Positions 23,438 through 30,498 of a stretch of DNA of 30,498 nucleotides are shown here, in pieces (position 1 is the stretch's first letter; the number at the start of each line of letters is the position of its first letter). The notes below the pieces were generated by a model, which ran no database searches, was not told the origin of the DNA, and saw only the letters and a program-made list of their open reading frames with translations. Both the position numbers and the translations under genes were made by a program. The stretch is from an uncultured Verrucomicrobiales bacterium (GTDB lineage Bacteria; Verrucomicrobiota; Verrucomicrobiia; Verrucomicrobiales; Akkermansiaceae): assembly GCA_937893015.1 (NCBI GenBank), contig CALBJX010000102.1:1-30498 (forward strand), in the 5' to 3' direction.

Positions 23438-23663
23438 GGCAAGATATTCATGACCGCACCGCAGAACCGCCGGACAAATGAAGGTTTGTCAGTACAGTTT
23501 ACCGATCATGGGATAGAATGCGGCTTCCGTCTTCGCCTTCGGCTACGCCGTGACGAGTCGCCGCAAGGATGGGTAACTCGCGGCATCAGCCGCCTAACGA
23601 TATGATTTGTACATCGACTTCGTGCATTTTTAAATAAACCTCGCCCCTTTGTGCGCTTAACAG
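23438..23663. other. Intergenic region with small hairpins and a degenerate heptamer array
   Basis: No gene seen in these 226 bases. It contains a GCGGC-ATCA-GCCGC hairpin at 23580-23593, a CGGC-TAC-GCCG inverted repeat near 23550-23560, and the string GCCGCAAGGAT that also occurs at 6966-6976 in composite element 1. At 23609-23628 the units GTACATC, GACTTC, GTGCATT form a degenerate copy of the GTACATC array seen at 1-28. It looks like a decayed version of the composite element without the central long stem. It must hold the promoter of the sigma factor gene, which I could not identify. Confidence 0.5.
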
Positions 23664-24236
23664 ATGAAAGAGATGATGAACCGCAAGTTCCATGCCGCTG
23701 CCGAACGCCCCGCCGCCGTGACGGATTGGGCGGCTTGGCTGGAGGAAAACGGCCCGCGCCTGTTGCTCTTCGCCCGCCAGCAAACCCGCCGAGAGGCGGA
23801 TGCGGAAGATGTGATGCAGGAAGCGCTGGTACAGCTGGTGCGTGCGGTGGAATCCGGCTCGTTCTCGGGCGGGCCCGAGGCTTGGCGTGCCTACGCCTTC
23901 ACCGCGATTCGCCATCTGGCGGCGGACCACGGGCGGCGGGAGGAAGTGCGCCGCGCCTATATCGCCCGCGAGCAGGAACATCTCAGCGAGGGAGAAGAAG
24001 AGTGTCCATGGCTTTCCGCCGCTGCGGATGATGAGTATCTGCGGCAGCGGGTCGAGAAACTCCTCAAATCCCTGCCCGCCGAGTTCGCGGAGGTGCTGGT
24101 GCTCAAAATCTGGGGTGAACACACCTTCCAAGAGATTGCGGACATGACCCACACGAAACTCGCCACCATCACCTCGCGCTACCGCTACGCCCTGCAACAG
24201 CTGCGCCGCGAGCTGGAGGCCAACCCTATCAATTGA
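23664..24236 (+). CDS. ECF-type RNA polymerase sigma factor
   Basis: Alternative sigma factor with the two-domain ECF layout. Region 2 is at about 28-64 (LLLFARQQTRREADAEDVMQEALVQLVRAV, with the DAEDVMQE helix) and region 4 at about 130-182 (LKSLPAEFAEVLVLKIWGEHTFQEIADMTHTKLATITSRYRYALQQLRREL), containing the HTH. 190 residues is normal. The start could be 23664, 23673 or 23676, as three methionines occur within five codons. It heads a run with a one-helix membrane protein six bases downstream and a PDZ protein, the expected layout of an envelope-stress sigma/anti-sigma system. The regulon is unknown. Confidence 0.9.
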   Translation: MKEMMNRKFHAAAERPAAVTDWAAWLEENGPRLLLFARQQTRREADAEDVMQEALVQLVRAVESGSFSGGPEAWRAYAFTAIRHLAADHGRREEVRRAYIAREQEHLSEGEEECPWLSAAADDEYLRQRVEKLLKSLPAEFAEVLVLKIWGEHTFQEIADMTHTKLATITSRYRYALQQLRRELEANPIN

Positions 24237-24242
24237 CGCAAT

Positions 24243-24782
24243 ATGAACGATTTGACAAACACAGCTGCCACCACCCGCCCTGCGGCCCTGCCGGCCGCGC
24301 TGCGCGACCGCCTGCTGCATGCCATGACGGATGCCGCCGCCGAGGAACGTGCCGACCGCGAGACGGAGGCCCTACTGCGTCGCCTTTCCCCCGCCCCCGT
24401 GTCAGCACGCATCTCCGCCCGAGTGGGGGTGCGCATGTGCCTCACCGCGGTGGAGGAACGCCGCGGACACACTGTCGCCTCCTACAACCGCAAGCTCATG
24501 TGGCATCGTTTCGCCGCAGCGGCTTCCGTGGCCTTCTTCGGCGTCGCAGGCGGGCTCGCCCTCATGACGGGCAACGCCTCCGCCGACACCACGCAGGGGC
24601 TCATGAGCCGCTGCGTGCTGGAATCCCAAGCCGAGAACGTGGAGTGGCAGGACGGCGCCCCCGTCCGCAACTACATCGTGACCTACGAAGACGAGTTCGT
24701 GATGGATGCGGACGAGGACATGAAGGTCATGGTGCGCGTCCCGAACCGCACCGAGGTCCGGGTGGACGAAGATATTCTCTGA
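24243..24782 (+). CDS. Putative anti-sigma factor, single-pass membrane protein
   Basis: I recognise no named domain. The 179 residues have a charged cytosolic N-terminal part (1-88) rich in Arg and Glu (helical, LRDRLLHAMTDAAAEERADRETEALLRRL), one transmembrane helix (about 90-110, starting FAAAASVAFFGVAGG), and an acidic periplasmic part of about 65 residues. There is no HxxxCxxC zinc motif of the ZAS class. The position six bases after the sigma gene and the topology support an anti-sigma role, as an inference from context. The periplasmic segment may sense a signal together with the PDZ protein that follows. Confidence 0.6.
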   Translation: MNDLTNTAATTRPAALPAALRDRLLHAMTDAAAEERADRETEALLRRLSPAPVSARISARVGVRMCLTAVEERRGHTVASYNRKLMWHRFAAAASVAFFGVAGGLALMTGNASADTTQGLMSRCVLESQAENVEWQDGAPVRNYIVTYEDEFVMDADEDMKVMVRVPNRTEVRVDEDIL

Positions 24783-24818
24783 TTGTTGCCTTTCTTTCCC
24801 TGATAACCCGCCTTTCTC

Positions 24819-25604
24819 ATGCTTCCGATGCTCCCCTCCGTTCGTTGCCTCCTCCTGCTCGCTCTCTGCGCCCTGCCCCTCTCGGCAGCGGAGTGCGCGG
24901 CCTTCGGCGTGGTGGCAGCGGATGCCGAGGCCGCGGCGCACGCCCTGCGCCCCGCAGGCGGCGGCCTTGTGGTGGACAGTGTCTGGCCGGGCAGCCCCGC
25001 CGACAAAGCAGGAGTGAAAAGCGGCGACATCATCACCGCCTTTGACGGCGCACCCGTGCCCGACCGCGCGGCCCTCTCCGCCCGCCTCGCGCAACACCGC
25101 CCCGGCGACGCCGTGCAGGTGGCCCTGCTGGCGGACGGGCAGCCCCGCACGTTGACGATTACCCTCACCGCCCGCCCCGCCAAAGCGAAGCCGGCCTCCA
25201 CCCCCGACAAAGCCGTCGGCGGCGACCGCGTGAAGCGCCCCGTCGTCGTCTCTCCTGAAATCCGCGAGGCCATGCGGGAGCACCGCGCCGCCATCTGCGC
25301 CCGCCTCGCCACGCTGCCCGAGATGGCGGACACCGAGCCCGTCATCGACGAGCTTCAGGCCATCCGCAACCTGGCCCGCGATGCCAACAGCGGGGACAAG
25401 GACTGGATGCCCGGCAAGGCGGGCGAAGCGACCCTCCAGCTCCGCGACAGCGAGGGCACCCTGCTCCTCAACGGCGCCAACAACAGCCTCACCGTGGAGG
25501 CCTACGACACCAAAGGCACCCTGCTCTACCGCGGCAAGCTCGACACCCCGGAGCAGCGCCGCGCCCTGCCGGACGATGTGTTGCGCCGCCTGAAAAAATT
25601 GTAA
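24819..25604 (+). CDS. Exported PDZ-domain protein
   Basis: Signal peptide (about 1-24, LLLLALCALPLSAA) followed by one PDZ domain at about 28-118 (GGGLVVDSVWPGSPADKAGVKSGDIITAFDG... in pattern), then a helical segment and a small C-terminal beta region (LQLRDSEGTLLLNGANNSLTVEAYDTKGTLLYRGKL). No protease domain is present, so it is a binding protein and not a DegS/RseP-type protease. As the third gene of the sigma factor run (36-base gap), it may bind C-termini of misfolded outer membrane proteins and pass the signal to the anti-sigma factor; this is inference. ATG 24828 is a possible alternative start. Confidence 0.75.
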   Translation: MLPMLPSVRCLLLLALCALPLSAAECAAFGVVAADAEAAAHALRPAGGGLVVDSVWPGSPADKAGVKSGDIITAFDGAPVPDRAALSARLAQHRPGDAVQVALLADGQPRTLTITLTARPAKAKPASTPDKAVGGDRVKRPVVVSPEIREAMREHRAAICARLATLPEMADTEPVIDELQAIRNLARDANSGDKDWMPGKAGEATLQLRDSEGTLLLNGANNSLTVEAYDTKGTLLYRGKLDTPEQRRALPDDVLRRLKKL

Positions 25605-25611
25605 AGATACC

Positions 25612-27225
25612 TCACCCCTTGTATTCCCGCAAAATCTCCTTCATGCGCTCGGCGGTTTCGGGCACCTCTTGCACGGAATGGGAAGCGGGAACCATCGTCT
25701 CATCGCCCCAAGCGAAGTGGCTCGACCAGTAGGGGACAACCCCGTCAGAGCTTTCCTCGCGCGGGCCTTCCTCCCCTTGATCGCCGATGATGGAATGCGT
25801 CGGCACGCCGCGGATAGTGAGGCCTTGCAACCCGCGGATGGAATAGCTCGTCGGCGAGAGCTGGTTGACACTGGTGCACCAATCCGTCAGGCGCGTGGGC
25901 TCAAAGATGAAGAGGTCGTCGCTGAGCGTCACGATGCTCACGGCCTCTGACACGAGGTTCTGCGGCAACTCGATGAGCAAGGTCAGCGCACGGGTGATGC
26001 GGTACCGCGCGAGCGGAGCCCCGCGGTGCGGCGTGGCGAGGTACACCACCATGCCAGCCTTCACGGGGCGGAAGAAGTATTGTTTGCGAAAAGGCTCAAG
26101 CATTTCATTATCAAAGGGCTCATCCACATAGCGGGCATCCATGTAGGGTTCCAGTTTCTCCGCCCGCAACGCCCCGCTATTGCGCAGCAGCAGCCAGGGT
26201 TCCGTGCATTGAGAGTAGTGGGTGATAAGCCCGCCCATGGAGTGCCCCACCAGCACCTTGCGGTCCCAGTTGCGGTTGCGGTGCTGCGGGTCGAGCGCCT
26301 CACGCGCTTCCTCCAACGCCGCGCGGAAGGATTCCGACGTCATCGTCCAAGAGACACCCGTGGGGTAATTGTAGAGCCAGAACTGGTAGCGGCGGCGGAT
26401 GTCGGGGTCATCCATCAATCGGTTGACGAGGTTGTCGAAGGTGGCCGCGCTGGACATGAGCCCGTGCGTCAGGATGACGGGAATTTTGTTCGGGTCGTAG
26501 CTTTCCAGGCAGACGAGCCCCTTCACATCGCGTTCCTCCAGCTCATCGGGGCGGAGCAGACCGAGGAAACGCCCTTTCTTCAACCCCGCCATGCGGCCGT
26601 AAAGCTCCAGCGATGCGGAGAAATCCGCGGCGAGGGGGTGCCCCTTGTAACGTTCCGTGCGGGAGCGCGGCAAAAAGAGCAGGCGCGGTTTCCCTTTTTT
26701 CGGGAAATCCAGCACCGCGGTGAGGGAGCGGACCGCGCCCTTGCTGCGGAGCGTATAGGCCAGCGGCGCATTGTCCACCTTTTCCGCAGGGATGATACCC
26801 ACCACGGGCACGCCCAGCCCGGGCACGCGATAGTGCTCCTCCAGGTTCTCGCATTCCACATCCTCCCCGGGGATAAAGTCGTCGTACACGCGGTCCGCAT
26901 GCTGAGTGTCGAGACCGTCCGCATAGACGATATCCACCTCGGCATAGCTGTGCAGGTGCTCTGCCTCGCGGTTGGCGTAGCGCACCTCGCGGAGGAGTTG
27001 CAGCAGCAGGGTGTTGTAGTGCGCCATGAGCTCGTTCTTTCGCTTCTCGCCCGTTTGGGGGGTCTGCAGCTCCTGCCAACAGGCTCTCAGCTCCGCCAGC
27101 AGGGTGGTCGGCGGGGTCTGCACCTGCGAGGAAAGGCGCAGAGGCTCGGGTAGAATGGTCTGCGAGCAAGAGCTCCACAGAACAGCCGTCAGCAACATCA
27201 GGAGGAGGTGCAGGCGCGTGCGCAT
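25612..27225 (-). CDS. Alpha/beta hydrolase lipoprotein (esterase/lipase-like)
   Basis: Outer or inner membrane lipoprotein with lipobox WSSC, lipidated C20. After a large N-terminal region (about 25-245) of unknown fold comes an alpha/beta hydrolase domain with the oxyanion segment VILTHGLMSSAATF (250-263), nucleophile S329 in VGHSMGGL, acid D494 in SSDGVVPYWSSH and H516 in PASHSVQ. Such proteins are usually called lipases or esterases; the substrate is unknown. 537 residues. The gene has its own promoter, is divergent from the queD-like gene, and its stop is eight bases from the end of the convergent PDZ gene. Confidence 0.83.
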   Translation of the reverse strand: MRTRLHLLLMLLTAVLWSSCSQTILPEPLRLSSQVQTPPTTLLAELRACWQELQTPQTGEKRKNELMAHYNTLLLQLLREVRYANREAEHLHSYAEVDIVYADGLDTQHADRVYDDFIPGEDVECENLEEHYRVPGLGVPVVGIIPAEKVDNAPLAYTLRSKGAVRSLTAVLDFPKKGKPRLLFLPRSRTERYKGHPLAADFSASLELYGRMAGLKKGRFLGLLRPDELEERDVKGLVCLESYDPNKIPVILTHGLMSSAATFDNLVNRLMDDPDIRRRYQFWLYNYPTGVSWTMTSESFRAALEEAREALDPQHRNRNWDRKVLVGHSMGGLITHYSQCTEPWLLLRNSGALRAEKLEPYMDARYVDEPFDNEMLEPFRKQYFFRPVKAGMVVYLATPHRGAPLARYRITRALTLLIELPQNLVSEAVSIVTLSDDLFIFEPTRLTDWCTSVNQLSPTSYSIRGLQGLTIRGVPTHSIIGDQGEEGPREESSDGVVPYWSSHFAWGDETMVPASHSVQEVPETAERMKEILREYKG

Positions 27226-27234
27226 AGGACCTTT

Positions 27235-27262
27235 ATTGTAGCAAGCCCCGCGGGCGGGTCAA
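27235..27262 (-). promoter_or_regulatory. Promoter of the hydrolase lipoprotein gene
   Basis: Minus strand: TTGACC (27257-27262), 16-base spacer, TACAAT (27235-27240), nine bases to the ATG ending at 27225. Predicted leader about three bases. Confidence 0.72.
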
Positions 27263-27301
27263 GATGTTTTGGCGTCCGCTGTCCACTTGCCGCACTTTGC
27301 C

Positions 27302-27330
27302 TTGCTTTTTCGCTCCGTTTGTGGCAGGAT
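27302..27330 (+). promoter_or_regulatory. Promoter of the queD-like gene
   Basis: TTGCTT at 27302-27307, 17-base spacer, CAGGAT at 27325-27330, nine bases to the ATG at 27340. The -10 is weaker than the others. Confidence 0.5.
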
Positions 27331-27339
27331 AGCGGGGTT

Positions 27340-27789
27340 ATGTTCCGCATCTGTAAATCCATCGAGGTGGAGAGCGGCCACCTGCTCTCCAAGCATCCCG
27401 GCAGCTGCCAGTTCCCGCACGGCCATACCCGCAGCGTGGAGATGGTGTATGTGGCGGACTCTCTCGATGAGCGCGAGATGGTGATGGATTTCAAGGTCGT
27501 GAAAGAGATGATGGAGAGCTTTGTGGAGCAGTTTGACCACGCGCTCTGCATGAACACCGCCGACCCCAATTACGCCAAATTCCGCGAGATATACGGGGAA
27601 CACATCATTCCCTTTGACTGCAGCGACCCCACCAGCGAGATGATGGCACAGACGGTCTTCCGCCACGCCAAACAGGCACTCGAACAAGCGAAGGCAGGGG
27701 CGTTCTCCTACCCCGTGCGCGCCGAAGTGCGGCTGGAGCGCGTGCGCGTGTGGGAAACCAGCAGCAGCTGGGCGGAATATGAAGAGTAA
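27340..27789 (+). CDS. queD: 6-pyruvoyl-tetrahydropterin synthase / 6-carboxytetrahydropterin synthase family (QueD-like)
   Basis: Converts dihydroneopterin triphosphate to carboxytetrahydropterin for queuosine (QueD) or to pyruvoyl-tetrahydropterin. Zinc ligands H14 (ESGHLL), H27 and H29 (PHGHT), catalytic C23 in CQFPHGH (the C-x3-HGH form of QueD), D66/H67 (FDHAL) and a C-terminal E139 (VWETSSS) are in place. 149 residues. A longer frame from 27208 includes the promoter; ATG 27340 starts exactly at the family's N-terminus. No queC, queE or queF gene lies nearby, so the pathway assignment rests on the motif. The stop codon is followed at once by a heptamer array and then bioF. Confidence 0.83.
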   Translation: MFRICKSIEVESGHLLSKHPGSCQFPHGHTRSVEMVYVADSLDEREMVMDFKVVKEMMESFVEQFDHALCMNTADPNYAKFREIYGEHIIPFDCSDPTSEMMAQTVFRHAKQALEQAKAGAFSYPVRAEVRLERVRVWETSSSWAEYEE

Positions 27790-27790
27790 T

Positions 27791-27818
27791 GTACGATGTA
27801 CGATGTACGAAGTACGAA
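27791..27818. repeat. Heptamer array, GTACGAT type (copy upstream of bioF)
   Basis: Four seven-base units: GTACGAT twice and GTACGAA twice, starting two bases after the queD-like stop codon. Same family and same orientation as the array at 30464-30491 that follows bioC, so the bioFGC genes are bracketed by direct copies. The start of bioF is 27 bases downstream. Confidence 0.88.
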
Positions 27819-27844
27819 GTGAAAATTCGGCTCGCTTCGCTCGC

Positions 27845-29038
27845 ATGAATTTAACGGAAAGGATTGAGACAGCGCTCGCTGATTTGGAGGCGGCGGGGAA
27901 TTTGAGAACGCTGCGGACGGTAGTTCCGGAGGGGATTTACCTGCGGCATGAGGGGAAGCGTTACCTCAACCTCTCCTCCAATGATTACCTGGGGCTGAGC
28001 GCGAGTGCCTATGCGGGCATCGACCTGCACCGCTATGCCGCCCGCACGTGGGGGCAGGAGCGGCTGAGTGCCTTTGCGCACGGCAACCCCGCCTCGCGCC
28101 TGATGACGGGCAACAGCGCGGAGTACGACATCGTGGAGGAGGAGCTGGAAAAGCTGTTCCCCGGCCGCGCCGCGTTGGTGCTGGGCTGCGGGTTCATGGC
28201 CAACAGCGGGCTCATGCCCGCCCTCGCGGAGAAGGGCGATCTCATCCTCGCCGACAAGCTGGTGCACGCCAGCATCATCGAGGGGCTGCAGCACACGAAT
28301 GCCGCCTTCCGCCGTTTCCCGCACAACGATGTCGCCGCGCTGGAGCAGCAGTTGCAGCGAGCCGAAGAGGGGCAGACGGTGTGGGTCATCATCGAATCGC
28401 TCTACAGCATGGACGGCGACCTTGCCCCGCTGGCGGACATCGTCGAGCTGAAAAAGAAATACGGCTTCTATCTGTATGTGGACGAGGCGCACTCCTTCGG
28501 CGTGCGCGGGCCGCAGGGCAAGGGCTACGCCGCCGAGCTGGGGCTGGAGCATGACGTCGACCTCATGGTGGTGACCTTCGGCAAGGCGCTCGCGGGCGCG
28601 GGTGCTGCCGTCATCTGCGCCCCCCTGCTGCGCCGCTGGCTCATCAACCGCATGCGCCCGCTCATCTTCTCCACCGCGCTACCGCCCGTCACCCTGCTTT
28701 GGGATGCCCTCGTGCTGCATGAGATGCGCACGGAATCCCTGAAGGGCGACCTGTACCCCGGCACAGACACCCTGCGCGCCCACCTTGCGGAGCTGATAGA
28801 AAAATTTTCCGCGGCAAGCGGCATCCCGGCCGCGTCGCACATCATCCCCCTGCCCTGCGGCAGCAATGAGCGCGCCCTCGCCGTCGCGGAAGCGGGGCGG
28901 GAACGCGAGCTGTGGCTCACCGCCATCCGCCACCCCACCGTGCCGCAGGGCACCGCGCGCATCCGCCTCTCCCTCAACGCGGGCATGACCCTGCACGACC
29001 TCTCCCCCCTCCTCGATTTATGCAAGAAGATTGGCTGA
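27845..29038 (+). CDS. bioF: 8-amino-7-oxononanoate synthase (KAPA synthase)
   Basis: PLP enzyme joining pimeloyl thioester and alanine, first step of the biotin ring assembly. Signature segments: LSSNDYLGL (43-51), ASRLMTGNSAEYDIVEEELEKL (83-104), H141 in DKLVHASIIEG, D213 and H216 in VDEAHSFGVRG, and the PLP lysine K247 in TFGKALAGAGA. 397 residues is the usual length. The closest alternative in this family is 2-amino-3-ketobutyrate ligase, but the next two genes are BioG- and BioC-like, which settles the role. A frame open back to 27779 merely reads through the heptamer array, so ATG 27845 is chosen. The stop overlaps bioG by 19 bases. Confidence 0.93.
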   Translation: MNLTERIETALADLEAAGNLRTLRTVVPEGIYLRHEGKRYLNLSSNDYLGLSASAYAGIDLHRYAARTWGQERLSAFAHGNPASRLMTGNSAEYDIVEEELEKLFPGRAALVLGCGFMANSGLMPALAEKGDLILADKLVHASIIEGLQHTNAAFRRFPHNDVAALEQQLQRAEEGQTVWVIIESLYSMDGDLAPLADIVELKKKYGFYLYVDEAHSFGVRGPQGKGYAAELGLEHDVDLMVVTFGKALAGAGAAVICAPLLRRWLINRMRPLIFSTALPPVTLLWDALVLHEMRTESLKGDLYPGTDTLRAHLAELIEKFSAASGIPAASHIIPLPCGSNERALAVAEAGRERELWLTAIRHPTVPQGTARIRLSLNAGMTLHDLSPLLDLCKKIG

Positions 29039-29670
29039 TACAGGACGAGAAGAACGACGACCTCGTCCTCTTCATGCTCGGCTGGGCCGCCACGCCGAAC
29101 GCCGTGTACCACATCAAGCCCGCGGGCTGTGATGTGCTCGCCCTCTGCGACCACCGCACGATGGCCCCGCTCGCGCCCGAACGCTTCGCGCGCTACCGCC
29201 GCATCTACCTCTTCGCGTGGTCCTTCGGCGTGTGGGTGGCGGAGCAATGCTGCCGTGCGCTGCCGCTGCACAAAGCGATTGCGCTCAACGGCACCCCCTT
29301 CCCCGTGGACGACCGCTGGGGCATGCGCCTGCGCGTGGTGATGCGCACCATGCAGGGGCTCGCCCGCGTGGGCATGAATCCCTTCAACGAAAAAGCCTAC
29401 GGCGGCGTGCGCTACATCCCCGAGGGCCCCTTTGCCGACCGCCCTATCGAGGCCAAGATTGACGAGCTGACCCTGCTTGCCGAGCGCAGCAAGGCGGACT
29501 CCGCCGCGCACCTCCGCTGGGATGCCGCCTACATCGGCACCAAGGACGAGATTTTTCCGCCCGACAAGATGCGCGACTACTGGCACAGCGTCGGCCTCGG
29601 CACGGAATTCGAAAGCTATCACTACCCCTTTGCGAACGCGGACATCGTGCTGCGCCACTTGAACGACTGA
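29020..29670 (+). CDS. bioG: Pimeloyl-ACP methyl ester esterase BioG (DUF452)
   Basis: Removes the methyl group from pimeloyl-ACP methyl ester, ending the disguised fatty acid synthesis that makes pimelate. The nucleophile is S68 in the typical FAWSFGVWVAE motif; the N-terminal LVLFMLGWAATP and the later ALNGTPFPVDDRWG are BioG hallmarks. The C-terminal H in YHYPFANADIVL is a candidate catalytic His. 216 residues is normal. ATG 29020 lies inside the end of bioF (19-base overlap) and bioC follows after three bases, a tight operon. Confidence 0.9.
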   Translation: MQEDWLIQDEKNDDLVLFMLGWAATPNAVYHIKPAGCDVLALCDHRTMAPLAPERFARYRRIYLFAWSFGVWVAEQCCRALPLHKAIALNGTPFPVDDRWGMRLRVVMRTMQGLARVGMNPFNEKAYGGVRYIPEGPFADRPIEAKIDELTLLAERSKADSAAHLRWDAAYIGTKDEIFPPDKMRDYWHSVGLGTEFESYHYPFANADIVLRHLND

Positions 29671-29673
29671 CAC

Positions 29674-30432
29674 GTGGCCATCGACAAACAGCGCATCGGA
29701 AAAACCTTTGCACGGCACTACGGGCAGTATGACGATGCCGCCGTGGTGCAGCGTGCCATGGCGGACAGGCTCGCCGCCGCTTTGGCCGCACACGCGCCGG
29801 AGCTCGCCGTGCAACGCGCTCTGGAAATCGGCATCGGCACAGGTTTTCTGACGCGCCACCTCGCCGCCCGCTTTCCCGAGGCGGAGTGGTGGTTCAACGA
29901 TCTCACGCCCGCCGCCTTCGACTGGATTCCCGTCGGGCTCAAACAAGCCCTCACGCTGGAGGGCGACGCGGAAACCCTCCCCTACCCGCACGGGCTGGAT
30001 CTGCTCGCCTCCGCCTCCGCGCTGCAATGGTTTGATGATATCGAAAAGTTTTTCCCGAAGGCACGCGGCGTGATGAACGCGGGCGGTGTGCTCGCCCTCG
30101 CCTCCTTCGGCGACCGCCACTTCCGCGAGCTCGCCGCCGTGGCCGATACCCCCCTGCACTACCCCACCCCTGCCGACTTCACGGCCATGGCAAAGCGGGC
30201 AGGGTTCACCCTTCTCCACGCCGAGGATTGGGAGGAGACGCTCCTCTTCCCCTCCGCCCGCGACCTGCTGGACCACCTGCGGCGCACCGGCGTGAACGGC
30301 GCCAACGCCCGCGCCATCACCACCCCCGCGCAGCTCCGCGCCTTCGAGGCCGCCTACCGCGCCGCCCACCCCACGGATAACGACGCCCTCCCCCTCACGT
30401 ATCATGCGGTGGTATTAGTGGCAGAGTCGTGA
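29674..30432 (+). CDS. bioC: Malonyl-ACP O-methyltransferase BioC
   Basis: SAM-dependent methyltransferase that caps malonyl-ACP to start pimelate synthesis. The BioC N-terminus (IGKTFARHYGQYDDAAVVQRAMADRL) and SAM motif I ALEIGIGTGFLTRHL (49-63) are clear; LLASASALQWFDD (about 110-122) is also a BioC trait. 252 residues. Start is GTG at 29674, three bases after the bioG stop. With bioF and bioG it covers entry to biotin synthesis; bioA, bioD and bioB are not in the window and may follow to the right. Confidence 0.9.
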   Translation: MAIDKQRIGKTFARHYGQYDDAAVVQRAMADRLAAALAAHAPELAVQRALEIGIGTGFLTRHLAARFPEAEWWFNDLTPAAFDWIPVGLKQALTLEGDAETLPYPHGLDLLASASALQWFDDIEKFFPKARGVMNAGGVLALASFGDRHFRELAAVADTPLHYPTPADFTAMAKRAGFTLLHAEDWEETLLFPSARDLLDHLRRTGVNGANARAITTPAQLRAFEAAYRAAHPTDNDALPLTYHAVVLVAES

Positions 30433-30463
30433 AGGATTCAGACAAAGAGGGATTTGTCGGGAT

Positions 30464-30498
30464 GTACGATTTACGATGTACGATGTACGAAGTCAAAT
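30464..30498. repeat. Heptamer array, GTACGAT type (copy downstream of bioC)
   Basis: Units GTACGAT, TTACGAT, GTACGAT, GTACGAA and GTCAAAT running to the window end. The bases before it (GGGATTTGTCG at 30449-30459) also occur right after the mnmA stop (6896-6906), linking the two repeat families. The array may go on beyond the window. Confidence 0.85.

Noticed and set aside
28525..30405. Long - strand ORF of 626 codons
   Set aside because: Antisense to bioF, bioG and bioC, all with clear active-site motifs; low-complexity Gly/Ala/Arg/His composition and no recognisable domain.
1..30498. tRNA, rRNA, prophage, insertion sequence or integrase genes
   Set aside because: I looked for cloverleaf-like stretches in the gaps and for transposase or integrase motifs in the larger frames and saw none.

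Overview
The window is a GC-rich, densely coded stretch of a Gram-negative chromosome: many lipoproteins with clear lipoboxes, signal peptides, an AsmA-like periplasmic protein and a type IV/type II prepilin peptidase. The gene mix points to a Verrucomicrobiota bacterium, probably a gut or host-associated relative of Akkermansia. It includes a secreted M60-like metallopeptidase beside a secreted S1-type sulfatase, LysM lipoproteins with an L,D-transpeptidase, an ECF sigma/anti-sigma/PDZ trio, and DUF1015 beside serA. The placement is inference; there is no rRNA or tRNA gene in the window to confirm it.

Layout, left to right. 1-2055: prepilin peptidase (+) converging on a TatD nuclease (-), with abutting stop codons. 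2184-5120: a + strand envelope operon of two LysM lipoproteins, a lipoprotein L,D-transpeptidase and a small two-helix membrane protein. 5308-6896: divergent rpsP (-) and mnmA (+). 7102-7581: RlpA-like lipoprotein (-). 7788-10639: DUF1015 gene and serA (+). 10784-14661 (-): purD, a translationally coupled Schlafen/AlbA_2 ATP-binding regulator, and an M42 aminopeptidase. 14881-16697 (+): AsmA-like protein and a small IF-1-like protein. 16825-21533 (-): ankyrin protein, M60-like peptidase, sulfatase, a plausible mucin-glycoprotein degradation locus. 21631-23437 (+): obgE and a metallophosphoesterase. 23664-25604 (+): ECF sigma factor, membrane-anchored partner, PDZ protein. 25612-27225 (-): lipoprotein alpha/beta hydrolase. 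27340-30432 (+): queD-like gene, then bioF-bioG-bioC for the pimeloyl/KAPA part of biotin synthesis.

Three non-coding themes stand out. (1) Almost every transcription unit has a TTGnnn-16/17-TAnnnT promoter whose -10 hexamer ends only 6-12 bases before the ATG, so many mRNAs should be leaderless or nearly so; Shine-Dalgarno sequences are mostly absent. (2) Intergenic DNA carries AT-rich arrays with a strict seven-base period (units like GTACGAT, ATCACAA, TTTATAA) lying directly on stop codons, plus one twelve-base array. (3) Two convergent gene pairs are separated by the same composite element: outer heptamer arrays in inverted orientation, two small GC hairpins, and a central perfect 14-bp hairpin. 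I found no CRISPR array, prophage, insertion sequence or obvious defence island; the AlbA_2 gene is the only accessory-type gene.
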